Assembly (NCBI GenBank): GCA_003427395.1
Contig: BFEA01000882.1
Span: 188,277 to 209,235, forward strand
DNA length: 20,959 nt
Source of the DNA: Chara braunii
Taxonomy: Eukaryota > Streptophyta > Charophyceae > Charales > Characeae
Reading direction: 5' to 3'
Shown in pieces: positions 1 through 9,296 of the stretch. Below the pieces are notes generated by a model. That model saw nothing but the letters and a program-made list of their open reading frames with translations. It was not told where the DNA came from and did no database searches. The first letter of the stretch is position 1. Every line of letters starts with the position of its first letter. Both the position numbers and the translations under genes were made by a program.

Positions 1-4
1 GTTT

Positions 5-318
5 TGGTGGGTGGTGAAGCAAGATATGGATCCAAATGCAACGAGAACCTCCCCGCCTACCCTGCTGTACAAAAAAATAATAATATTCACGACTATTGTT
101 TAGAAAAAAGAAATTTGTTCATGCGCACTTTTTAGCTGCCACATTTTGGGTTTTGCGTGTGCAACAGCATGATGTAGAACCAAGCCCGAAGTGGGGAGAG
201 GGGGGCGCGAAGGGGGGGGGGCTCCGCCCCCACCCTCCGCTACTTGAAAAAAAAAAAACAACATTTATATGCACTTCTTAGCAGCCCTGTGCAGGTATGG
301 TGGGTGGTGAGTCAAGAT
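5..318. repeat. Short imperfect direct repeats around a GC-rich tract
   Basis: A 21-bp word beginning TGGTGGGTGGTGA at 5-25 recurs with two or three mismatches at 298-318. A second word, GCACTTNTTAGCNGCC, occurs near 125 and again near 271. Between them lies a G-run and C-run tract (about 193-240) that could fold on itself around CTCC. The two words are adjacent in the second copy but separated in the first, so this looks like a partly rearranged repeat rather than a clean tandem array. Family unknown. Confidence 0.45.
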
Positions 319-329
319 CTTGACACAAT

Positions 330-1650
330 GTTCATGATTGACTAGCCTCGTTGCTCTTTTACGTGTGGGCATTGCCCGCACCGCGGGCGCTAAGCTAGTT
401 TGTTACTAAGGGTCAGATCCCACAACCCTGGATTATTCATTTTTCACCCTTGATTACGAAGATCAACGGTCAGAAATTAACAATAGGGGCTAGTGGGATC
501 TGGCCTTAAGCCATGTTCTTCTCTCGCTACTATGTACCTCCCACTACTCCTAAGCCTATACATAGGACCCCTGCAAGCACATCTACCTCTCACAATAAGG
601 GGATGCGTGTTGCCCCCCGCCGTAGTCAGCGGTAATCAGGGAGTAAGATGGGGCCGGCTAGCAAAGACACAACATTTTGCCAGTCGTTGCGGCTCCCACC
701 TACTTCACCCCAAACTAGTAGCAGCAGTGGCTATGGCCAAGGATCTCCCATCACCACACACAACCCATTCACGCTCACACTCACACCTGTGTTGGTCATA
801 GACCCTGCTAGTACTGAGCACGGGTATCAAGCAAGCGATCATGTGGCTCAAACCCACAACCTCCCCCTTGCGTGCCTAGCTAGTTGAGCTAGGCTGCTGG
901 ATGAATTCTATTCGAACGGGCCTTCTATTCCCCTGCGTACTAAAATTTGAACGGCCCCGGTACCCAGGGCAACGGAATGGAGGTTTGATGAACTACTCAA
1001 CTTTCTGCATGACTATTTGTTTGGGGTTGAATGGGAGGGGCCGACTCAATTGCACAAATGCCCCCATCCTTTTCGAAAAATTTGCTCCCATGGTGGTTGG
1101 TAGTTCGAATACACCTTAGCGAGCGCAGAAATAACGGTTGTCAAACTTGTTGTAGCTTATTTCTTGTTCTGTTCAAAGTGGGGAAGCGAACTTTGGCGCG
1201 ACCATCGTGCGGGAAAGATCTCTTTGAATTTTGCAATACGGAGGAATAAGATAATTAGAACTTTAATTGGGCTAGGAATTGGGGGCATCATAATTTCTTT
1301 GCAGATTTTTGCTGATGTAACTGTGCAATACTCCTAACTCGCAGGTGCTTTCGCTGCACCCTGTCCTGTGCTCTATTCCTGCCGCATCTTAATTCTAAAC
1401 CCAGTTGTAATCTCTTCTTGCTCCTTCTTGGCGAGTGCGGGTGTAACTGTAATCTGCTCCCTCTTGATTTCCTTTCACGCTAAAACTTGCACCTCTTTTC
1501 TGTCTATCCCATTGACCGAGAAGATGCATGACAGGATCGATGTGTAGAGAGCGGCTGCGTCCCCCACGCTGCGGCCCGATCATGCGGTTGTAGCCTGTAG
1601 GCACTTCCTTCTTCTCTCTTTGTCCTGCTTCAGCATAGTCCGGATTGTCT
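330..1650. other. Non-coding or unassigned stretch
   Basis: Only short open frames occur here (longest about 100 codons) and none resembles a known protein. A perfect 7-bp inverted repeat, CCTAGCT/AGCTAGG with a 5-nt loop, sits at 875-893. Two acceptor-like sites, TTTCTTTGCAG near 1305 and CTAACTCGCAG near 1345, could be 3' splice sites on the + strand, but I can assign no exon to them. Otherwise I see nothing. Confidence 0.4.
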
Positions 1651-1668
1651 CGTGCAAGTTCTGAGTGC

Positions 1669-1675
1669 TATAAAA
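1669..1675 (+). promoter_or_regulatory. Candidate TATA box
   Basis: TATAAAA lies about 85 bp upstream of an ATG that is immediately followed by a consensus splice donor. Given the usual TATA-to-start distance in plants, transcription would begin near 1700. This rests on the motif and its placement only; an AT-rich genome gives such motifs by chance. Confidence 0.3.
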
Positions 1676-1699
1676 TTTGTAAGCGCAGCTAATTTGCTC

Positions 1700-1761
1700 T
1701 CTAATCTACACTTGGGAGTTAGCGCGGTCGAGAGGATCGACTAACGGGCAGAGACAAGATG
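1700..1761 (+). other. Candidate first exon: 5' UTR ending in ATG and a splice donor
   Basis: The sequence GACAAGATG is followed directly by GTGAGT (1762-1767), a strong 5' splice site. The open frame would consist of the start codon alone before the first intron, an arrangement common in plant ribosomal-protein and other housekeeping genes. A TATA box precedes it at a sensible distance, and a TAGGGTT word (telo-box in reverse) lies in the would-be intron near 1806. I could not find exon 2, so the product is unknown. The start of the exon is a guess from the TATA position. Confidence 0.25.
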
Positions 1762-1767
1762 GTGAGT

Positions 1768-2547
1768 AGGTAGTTAGGCGATATGACGAGTTGATGTTGA
1801 GTGTGTAGGGTTGACGCATGGCTGCGAAGGACTGTAGCATGCAGGTGAACCTGGCTGCGTGCTCAGATTAAGCGGCGTGACAACTACGTGATGGTTGCTA
1901 GGTGCGTCGCGAAGGACCGCCCGCATCAGAGGAAGCTAGAGAGCGAGAGAGGGAAAGCGCGGTGTGCTGGAGTGATGTTTTTCTTCACATCCTCTGTATA
2001 ATTTTGAATTTTGGTATTGGTGACCTTTGTTTGTGGCAATCTCGGATTTTTCTTTTTCTTCGATTAATGTTGGAATTGTTTCTCATTCTCCACCTCTTTT
2101 ATTTTTGATAAAACTGGAATGTATGACGATTGAAAAGTCAATCGATGATCTGATCACCTCGAAGTCATAAATGTTGTCGAGGTATGGAGTCTGGGGATTA
2201 TTGTCTGTATGTTCATGTTTTGTTGTTTGATGTATGAAAAATTGCTCCTCCTTTTTTTCTTCTTACACCTGTGTGTTGACGCATGTTGCCTTGATCGGTT
2301 GCCTAAATTGCACCAAGTCTATAAATATCACCTTTTTTAATAGACAAGGAGTGGAGTAGAGGCATGTATAAGGGGTTGTCTTAAGCCTCGCTGGAAACAG
2401 ATCATATGCACACACGTATACGAGTGACCCAAATACAACAGAAAAAATTCATAGAATAACATAATCATTCTATAAAAAATTACATTCTAAATCTCAAATT
2501 TTCATTTCATTTAAAAAAATGTCATTCCCTACATTGCACTGAGTACA
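1768..2547. other. Unassigned AT-rich stretch
   Basis: If the candidate first exon is real, this is its intron. It contains a 36-codon open frame starting at ATG 1891 with no recognisable similarity, followed by T-rich sequence (1975-2110). No RNA gene or repeat was identified. Confidence 0.3.
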
Positions 2548-2646
2548 CGTATGGGGTCTTTCCGTATGAAACGTACAAGTAATATCTATACAGGATCTGT
2601 ACGGGAACCTGTACGGAATACTGTACGTCTTGTACGCCCCCATACG
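2548..2646. repeat. Palindrome-bounded GTACG-rich island A
   Basis: The element begins CGTATGGGG (2548-2556) and ends with its reverse complement CCCCATACG (2638-2646), giving a 99-bp unit with 9-bp terminal inverted repeats. Inside, variants of CTGTACG or CTTGTACG repeat about every 11-12 bp between 2597 and 2636. It stands out from the AT-rich flanks. The bounded structure suggests a small fold-back element; I do not recognise the family. Confidence 0.5.
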
Positions 2647-2711
2647 AAAAAGAAAAAAAAAAAAAAAAAAAAAAAANACGAAAAAGAAAAAAAAAAAAAA
2701 AAAAAAAAAAG
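2647..2711. repeat. Poly(A) low-complexity tract with an assembly N
   Basis: Two long A-runs are separated by an N and the word CGAAAAAG, which also begins the tract. The duplicated word around the N suggests an uncertain assembly join or collapsed simple repeat. Translations of it give only poly-lysine or poly-phenylalanine. Confidence 0.85.
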
Positions 2712-2856
2712 TCATCAACAGAATCTTAAAAAACAATATGTGACATCATGTAACAACACAAAAGGAACATTTGGCTGAGCATCATCTTCTTATTCTTATT
2801 ATGATTTGAGGAAAAAAATAAAAACACTACCAAATTATTAAAAAAAAAAAAAAAAA

Positions 2857-2935
2857 ACCTCGTACGGCGGCCCTAGCGTACGAGTAGCGTACGGGTACAA
2901 GAGTACGAATCCGTACTTGTACGAGGGTGCTTACA
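2857..2935. repeat. GTACG-rich island B with nested inverted repeats
   Basis: The island follows an A-run at 2840-2857. CTCGTAC and GTACGAG form one inverted pair. GTACAAGAGTACG and CGTACTTGTAC form another, with a 4-nt AATC loop and a 2-nt bulge. The same GTACG words build island A about 300 bp upstream, so both probably belong to one family. Confidence 0.45.
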
Positions 2936-3419
2936 AGTGGCAACGCAGGTTGTTCCACTTTTTTAATTTTTCGTNTTACGTGAAAATTTTCCTTCCAAGA
3001 ATGGGGTATCCTTTTGTTTTTGAACCACATGCTAGAGATGGAATGAAAGTCTGGATNAGTTCACAAAATATTTTAATTAGACTCTCATTCTATATACGGA
3101 TTTTCAGTCATAAAGAGGTGAATACAATCTAAGTTAAAAAATATATAGTATAGTAAAATAAAAATTAAATTAAGATATTTCATAACTCGTCCAAACTTCC
3201 ATTAGCTTCAACAAATCAATATAGTTGAAAGAGAAAACTCATTTTTAGACAGAAACTTGTCAAATAAAACTGAAATTTTTAAAATTTATTAAATATTGGA
3301 GTGATAATTTTTAAATGTGACGGATTTGTTTTGAATAAAATGTTTTTTTATCTTTCATTTCTTCTTGGAACTTTTCTGTTGTAAGAAAGTCATCATGTAT
3401 ACGCATGTCGACATGATGT
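2936..3419. other. AT-rich stretch, nothing recognised
   Basis: Strongly AT-rich, with two Ns (2975 and 3057). Open frames are short and of low complexity. No repeat or RNA gene seen. Confidence 0.5.
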
Positions 3420-4045
3420 GTCCCCCACCAGACCACACCTTACTGTTTGTGGGACCCTGGTCCCCGAGTACCGGGATACTAGGAAACGAACACTTATTTC
3501 GCCGATCGAGCTTAAGGCTTCTGGTCTTTCCCTATCAAATTGAGAACAATTCGCTATGTGCATGAGACTCCAGAGGGTCGTAGGAGAAAATCGTTGAATC
3601 TTGGATTACCCCGACACCTGTAACCACCAGTATTACGTGAAGCCGAGATTCGTCGCCATTGAAACCAACTTCCATCCCTTCTATCTCCTTCTTCCTTATC
3701 ACAATCTAACAATTATCCCTTGGGACGGGATAGCTCCCTACTGGCCCCGAAGGTCGTGCTCTGAATGTCAGCAGTATAACACCTATCGGGCTGCAAAATT
3801 TGTCCGATGAAACCCGTTCACAAGCTTAGCATAGAGAAAACAGCCTCCGACTAAAGCGTCTACGTCAGATTCCGAGATGTGCGAAACATGCAGATGACAA
3901 GTAGTCACGCAGAGAGACACCCACTTTGTTCCCTTTGTACACAGAATACAAGCCCGCCCCACGTGACGAGGCCGACAAAACCAGCTGCCGGGTTCAGAGA
4001 AAGGTAGATCAGAACAGTGTTGTACCACCGTCCACTCTTCACGTG
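3420..4045. other. GC-richer block of unknown origin
   Basis: This block is balanced in base composition and stands between AT-rich flanks. Frames on both strands are broken: 3365-3565 and 3601-3810 on +, 3783-4028 on -. None resembles a known domain. GTGCTCTGAATGTCA at 3756-3770 matches a conserved word of eukaryotic 25S/28S rRNA domain IV, and CCCTTTGTACACA at 3931-3943 matches the 3' end of 18S rRNA, but flanking bases do not extend either match. It could be a decayed gene or transposon fragment. Confidence 0.3.
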
Positions 4046-4070
4046 GTCTGCAAACGGAAACCAGCCATGA

Positions 4071-4110
4071 AGTTCATGGAGTTCACAACGTAGGAGTTCA
4101 TGGAGTTCAC
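4071..4110. repeat. Two-copy 16-bp direct repeat
   Basis: AGTTCATGGAGTTCAC occurs at 4071-4086 and again exactly at 4095-4110, a period of 24 bp. The unit itself holds two AGTTCA words. A T-run (4126-4141) follows. Confidence 0.8.
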
Positions 4111-4125
4111 GGAGAGCGGGATCGT

Positions 4126-4391
4126 TTTTTTTTTTTTTTTTCGGGGGAAGGGGGGGTTCTTATTGGAGGGTAACCCCACATATTTTTTCAATTTTTTTGT
4201 TTTTACGAATATATATATTTTTATAATTAAAAACTGAAGAAAAAAAAATGCAATCAACCCAAATAAGTATTTTTGTTTGTTATTTTGTATGTTATTTCAA
4301 TTTTTTTATGTTTTTAATGTCATCACCGTGTGGGGCTTGAGGCGAATGTAGCTGGGTGGGCCTCCCCTCTCCCCCCCCCCCAAAAAAAAAA
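4126..4391. repeat. Homopolymer and AT-rich low-complexity sequence
   Basis: A T-run at 4126-4141 is followed by a G-rich patch. AT-rich sequence lies between, and a C-run meets an A-run near 4370-4390. No coding signal; frames through it are low complexity. Confidence 0.6.
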
Positions 4392-4467
4392 CACTCTTTC
4401 ATGGTCTGCCCATTCACCGTGTACGACCATTCACAGGCGCAGGGCCAAATGACCGGCCGTTCACGTT

Positions 4468-4491
4468 CAAGTGACCGGTGCTGGTCACTTG
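4468..4491. repeat. Perfect 9-bp inverted repeat, 6-nt loop
   Basis: CAAGTGACC (4468-4476) pairs exactly with GGTCACTTG (4483-4491) around GGTGCT. It lies in a GC-rich island (about 4425-4510) made of CCGGT, GTTCA and GGTGAC words. In style it resembles the islands at 8125 and 17575. Function unknown. Confidence 0.6.
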
Positions 4492-4510
4492 CACGGTGAC
4501 GGCACCGGAT

Positions 4511-5221
4511 CAGAAAACTTGGTCCTTCGCTGAACCACTTACACTTCTGTCCTATAAACTTGACACCAAAATTTTCAGTTCCAACCTGGGACTCCACCCC
4601 CAGTTTCCTAAAATCTTTGTCACACCCCCTTACGCACTTCCAGACCCACTCCCACTCTGAGATAGTTAGTCGCGCTCGGCGTGAGGTTCAGGCGTCACAG
4701 GGTTTCATGGGGTTGGAAGCAGTGCCGACTAAGGTCATGTGAACATTTTTTCCACTCTCTGTGTTAGGGGTAATCCAATATAAAATCCCTGGGCAGACAT
4801 TTCCTGGTGACTAGTTGTTAAGTCTTTATTGTTGCATTTTCTTAAGGGGGTTGGTCCCCTCAAGGGCATCATCCCCATAAGCCNAACTAGGTAATGTTCC
4901 GAGCCAGTTTATTCCCGGGGCCATGTCCCACTGTCGCCGTTNAGTTTAGGTAACTCAACCGTGGTATGTTGTTGTGACGACTAAGAGATTGTTTAAACTT
5001 TTTTTTTAGCACATTTTAATGTCATCTTCGATGAGGTCAGAGAGGCGGCAAAAACAATCGTATGTGGAGAAATAATCAGAAATTATTATTTTCTCTCATT
5101 TATGCGGTCTGACATATAAAATTATGGAGTTGGGAGCACTTCCACACGCAGTAAACAATTTATCTGGAACAGAGGACAATCTACATACATCATTTGTGCA
5201 CAGGGTCTAATCTATAGCTTG
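4511..5221. other. Unassigned stretch
   Basis: Short overlapping open frames (4478-4742) show no recognisable protein. Two Ns (4884 and 4942) mark uncertain bases. No RNA gene or repeat structure seen. Confidence 0.45.
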
Positions 5222-5300
5222 TGCTGCCTAGGTGGGTCGAAAGTGGCAGCTTACGTTATCAAGCCTTGGGTTCGATCCACTGACTGCTTGGAAACAATCC
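5222..5300 (+). repeat. Possible tRNA-derived SINE head
   Basis: GGTTCGATCC at 5269-5278 matches the internal B box of RNA polymerase III genes. TGCCTAGGTGG at 5225-5235 resembles an A box lacking one base, about 35 bp upstream, which is the usual tRNA spacing. The T-stem around the B box pairs poorly, and no acceptor stem or anticodon arm forms, so this is not a working tRNA gene. A tRNA-derived SINE head fits better. The 3' end of such an element is not evident. Confidence 0.35.
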
Positions 5301-5479
5301 ACCCATGCACCAACAACAACCACAACAGAATCGTATTTCCACAGGCTTCGAGGAATTGTCAGAGGTCAGGATAGTATCATTGTCTCTGTTGTGCTTTCAA
5401 TTATGGAAAAGGCGACACCTTCTCCGACTGTTGAACTAGCTGCCCCACTCCAAGTAGGGCAGATAGGTCAACGGAAATG

Positions 5480-6285
5480 AGGTAGGGTAGGGTACGTTCT
5501 ACTCAGGAAAACAAATTTCCCCCCGCTTTCTTCGGCAAAGAAAAAAAACAAAAAATATTTGTCATTATCCCCGAAAGTTAAGGGCTAGATGTTCAAGACG
5601 GTACATGATGTCCNCGAACGCCTCACGTGTACACGTCCTTGAAAACTAAGTGTTGAGTTTTTTCAACAACGTAAGTGGGATATGAGCCTCGGGGAGACTG
5701 TAAAGAAAAAAAGGCTATACATGAATCAAGTAATGAATAGTTTAGATACTAGCATGGGTGAGACGACCTCAAATCCTCATACACGGGCAGAGCCTCGCCT
5801 CGCCCCTGTTGTAAGCAAAATGGAAACTGGAAAAAATCCAGCTATGCAGAAATTCTCAGGATTTTGCAAACAAGAACTCCGAACATTAAAACACATACGT
5901 CCCAAGAAACTCCTTGCATATTGAATGTTTATTGAATCTAAAGTCACTTTAATCAATCATGTGGAAAGTAGTCGTTAGCAAAACATAATTTCATAAGAGT
6001 CTCTTGTGGAACCAACTTCAAGTACTCACTCCCTTCCAACATAGAGAGCAAGTCACAACCCTTAATATNAAAAAAACTATTCCCAGCATAATGAGACGAT
6101 ATTCATTCAGTATAAAACCATCTTCAAACAATCTCGGCAAAAAAAAACAAAATGAAAACCGAATAAGATTCAAAAGTCGAAAGAACAAAAAAAAATCATG
6201 TCTCGCCATTTCATTTTAAAAATAGCATGGGCCCTAAAAATAGAAACCAGAACGATACTAACCACAAACCAACAATAACAACAAA
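5480..6285. other. AT-rich stretch with one unrecognised 80-codon frame
   Basis: An open frame at 5682-5924 (+) has a basic composition and no recognisable domain. It lacks any supporting context and could be chance. An N occurs at 5614 and another at 6069. The rest is A-rich and low complexity. Confidence 0.35.
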
Positions 6286-7199
6286 GGATTCGTGAAAACC
6301 TAACAAAACAAATTGTTAGGTTTGCACGAAGTGTATTCAAGATTATGATAGTACGTTTTCCAGGTCTCCTCAAGGAGCAAAATTCTACTTGAAGTGAAAC
6401 ATCCACAAAAAAAAGAACAGAAAATTAATTTTTCAGAACTACTGGAGGGGGTGAGGAAAAAAGCGGGTTTTTTCATAGAAAATCACGACCTGGTGAAGCA
6501 CCGTAGGTTCAAGAACTGAAATATCCTGATTTTTTGTTATCTAATTTTTTTTTGTTTATAGTCCTATAAGATGTATAGCACGATGAATTTATCCTGTTCG
6601 TGAATATGTTCGCTTGAACATGGTTTCCCATACATTGGCGAATATATTATTTTTTATTGTTTGTTTTAATTTTTTTTCCTATATTTTTATTTTAAACTCG
6701 TGTTTGGCTAAGAATTTCAAGATGTCTCCGAGGCAAAAGTTGTTTGTATTTTTATTTTTAAATGACATATTTTTTTTTATAAGGATTTTATTGTTAAGTT
6801 CAAAATGATTAATAGTCCCATAAATTATTTTGTGCAGAGCTTGGCTTTTACCTAACAGCGGAAACTAACTTATAGTCCTATAAATGAGTATTCACAAAAA
6901 TACATTTTCTTTTACATCTTTCAAGTTTGCCTTGTCATCCTTAGAAATTACCTAGTTTGAACTCTGTTTTTTTGCCAATATACTGAGAATGACTTATAGT
7001 TATATAAAAGCATTTTGCAAGGAAAGGTTTTCTTGCACATTTTGAGGAACGCTAGACTTTTCACCTGATTTTTTGCCTCCTTTATCGCTAAACGATTAAA
7101 AACGCTCTCTTTTTGTGTAAAAAATAACAGTTTGACTTTTACTTTTTCATTTTATACGAAATGTTAGGTTTTCTCCGATTGTAAGGTTTTCACGAATCC
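6286..7199. mobile_element. Possible MITE-like segment with inverted terminal repeats
   Basis: GGATTCGTGAAAACC at 6286-6300 is exactly reverse-complemented at 7185-7199. The match extends inward to about 21 bp with one mismatch. The left arm also pairs with a nearer copy: CGTGAAAACCTAAC (6291-6304) with GTTAGGTTTGCACG (6315-6328), one mismatch. The 914-bp interior is AT-rich and lacks a transposase. I see no target-site duplication beside the ends, so it may be a decayed non-autonomous DNA transposon, or simply related repeats in opposite orientation. Confidence 0.35.
6556..7010 (+). repeat. Decayed array of a TTATAG-TC-CTATAA palindrome
   Basis: TTATAGTCCTATAA occurs near 6558 and 6870, with variants near 6811 (AATAGTCCCATAA) and 6992 (TTATAGTTATATAA). 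The last two copies have similar flanks (an AACT or GACT word before, T-rich sequence after) and are about 122 bp apart. They look like units of a diverged tandem repeat. Confidence 0.4.
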
Positions 7200-8120
7200 C
7201 CTGTTTAACGCAAACCAAAATAAAGATCTACATAAATGAATCAAACAATTAATATTGGTCAAGTAGTGTAAAAACCAATAGTTGGATTCAGCAAAGACAC
7301 GCCATAATTTACACAAGAGTGAACTTGCGAAGGTCAATGATTGAACTCAGATGACCGGTATATCAAAAGACTGGGTTCATAAAATGAGCATCCAAAAGTG
7401 TCTTAGAGACAAATATTCTAAAGTTGAAAATCGTGTGCTGCACGAAAAACCAACACTCAAGATTTTGAACCGAAAATAGGGCCGACACATAATAACTCTA
7501 CACTCGAAAATCACCTTTAAACTACCACGTAAAAGCTTCATTCATACACAAGCAACAACTCCAGACTTGACAACTTTGCAGTGATTGCAGTAGTAAATTT
7601 CACTCGTGTAACGCGTTGTGCTTGATAAGCCTTGCCTGGGGCGATATAACCTCATTTTCTAAGTTCTAACCTCACCTTGTATTTGAAAAAAGTGTTACGT
7701 CAAGCGCCCTGATCTTGCATCCATATAGCATTGAAAGAGGGCAGGCTGAACTAATCAAATAACCACCCTCAGGACTTTAGATACCCACAATCAATTAAAA
7801 CACAAAGGATGTGTTGATGTAACTCCATATCCATACACGAATGAACGCGGTTATCGTGAGCCGCAAGAGACACGCTAGAAATGGTGGTCATAGTTATGGG
7901 TGAATGCCTTTGGCTTAGTACCAGCAGCTTCAACCCACAACGCAAGGCCGCTTGGTCGGGCGCTGCCACACGTATTTCAAAGCCAAGCTATATTTTTTTC
8001 CCACATTCACATTTTTTTCAAAACAACTATTTTTTTTTTCTTTTGTAGTTATTTTCTTAACAAAAGAATAGCGGTAAGAGTTCTCAGAATCTATGCGGAA
8101 TATATTTGAGGCCAAGGTAA
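7200..8120. other. Unassigned AT-rich stretch
   Basis: Frames are short on both strands (up to 69 codons) with no recognisable protein. T-runs occur near 7990-8045. Nothing else identified. Confidence 0.45.
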
Positions 8121-8124
8121 CCGA

Positions 8125-8214
8125 CGTTCGGGACGGGCCGAACGCCCGAGCCTGAACGCCTGAACGTATGGGACCCCTTGGGGATGCGTTTGGCCGTTCA
8201 AGCCGAACGCGGAC
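8125..8214. repeat. GC-rich palindromic island C
   Basis: CGTTCGG (8125-8131) pairs with CCGAACG (8138-8144). Further GAACG, CGTTC and CCGAACG words follow to 8210. The word CCGAACGCCCG here also appears in the island at 17602-17612, on the other side of the retrotransposon. It ends at an (AAAAT)n run. Confidence 0.45.
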
Positions 8215-8245
8215 AAAAAAAATAAAATAAAATAAAATAAATAAT
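8215..8245. repeat. (AAAAT)n microsatellite
   Basis: Four to five consecutive AAAAT units follow an A-run directly after the GC-rich island. Confidence 0.85.
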
Positions 8246-8365
8246 CACAAAACACCGAAAACAAGATATGCTATGGAGAAAAATAAATTAAACAAGATTT
8301 GCCCGGGCGTTACATCCGAATTTCTTACCAAATTTGAAATAAAAATAAAATACGGAAAACAAATA

Positions 8366-9281
8366 TGCGAGGCTACACCCACTCAGCCCCCTCGGGGCCC
8401 TTTTTGCAGTATGTCGGCCGCCCTAAGTGAAGGCAGGCGCGACAGGCCCTCAGGGCCTCGATTTTCAGGGTACCCCACAACTGGTGAAATTCAGACAGCT
8501 GAGCTGCGCCAGTTGGTTGAAGGCGCCCAGGCCCAGGCCATATTTTGCAAATGTATCTGAATGGTGACCTGGGCCAGACTCGTGGAAAAGGCCGTGAGCA
8601 GCCCAAGGGCAGTTGGGCACATGTAACCATCAGGCCCTGGGCCTGCGTGTGGAGGTCTGGGCCTGTGCCTACCCGTACCTACCAGAATCTTCTTGGACTG
8701 GACGCAGGCAGGCCACTTCGATATAGGGAAGGGCCTGCCTCCTCATTCGACATTCGGGTGTTGGCTGCATGCTGCGCAAGCGTTGCTGCTGCGCTATTTG
8801 CTGGCTGGCGCCTACGCTCTCACGGGCGAGCAAGGAAGGAGCACGCAGCCATAGCCAAGTTGCGCTGCTGTATGCTGGGTGAAGCGCAGGGTGGTCCTTG
8901 GGTGGCTGTGGCATCTGTGAGTTGGGGAACGCGGTTGTGAGGTTAACGCAAGACATACCTGGTGCTGAAGCGTGCGACATTGGTCGCCATATGCTCGTAC
9001 TTCGGGAACGCTGTTGATGTCATCATTCTGCTTCGTAGTATAGGCTAGATAGGATCTGCCACATGTCGTCTGGGCGCCGAGCGCCAATAGGATATCAACT
9101 CTGGGTCTTCGCTGACGATGATGGGACTGCTTCAGCATTTTCAATGATGAACTCTTGGTGTGTTATTATTTGGTGTATCTCGTGATGCAATTCTGCGTTT
9201 CGTTCGAGGTCAAGACTATCTGGACTCATATGTATGATGCTGTTTTATTGTTGGAGTTCGCTATCACTCATCTTCCTTGCA
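8366..9281 (+). repeat. 5' long terminal repeat
   Basis: Begins TGCGAGG and ends CTTGCA, the TG...CA ends typical of LTRs. It aligns over its whole length with 16244-17152. I counted by hand about 55-60 substitutions and one 7-bp indel (TTGGCTG, near 8761, present only in this copy), roughly 6% divergence. Open frames inside the LTR on both strands (for example 8545-8940) recur in the other LTR only in broken form and are not genes. No strong TATA box or AATAAA signal stands out, although GATATAGGG near 8720 is TATA-like. Confidence 0.95.
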
Positions 9282-9284
9282 ATT

Positions 9285-9296
9285 TGGTATCGGAGC
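9285..9296 (+). other. Primer binding site for initiator methionine tRNA
   Basis: TGGTATCGGAGC begins three bases after the 5' LTR. It differs by one base (G for A) from TGGTATCAGAGC, the complement of the 3' end of plant initiator tRNA-Met, the usual primer for minus-strand synthesis in plant LTR elements. Confidence 0.9.

Noticed and set aside
875-920. tRNA gene near CCTAGCTAGTTGAGCTAGG
   Set aside because: The D-arm-like hairpin has no matching T arm, anticodon arm or acceptor stem.
5682-5924. 80-codon frame as a gene
   Set aside because: No similarity, no nearby exon or promoter signal; length is within chance expectation.
8545-8940. 131-codon frame inside the 5' LTR
   Set aside because: The corresponding frame in the 3' LTR is shorter and altered by indels; LTRs rarely code, and no domain is seen.
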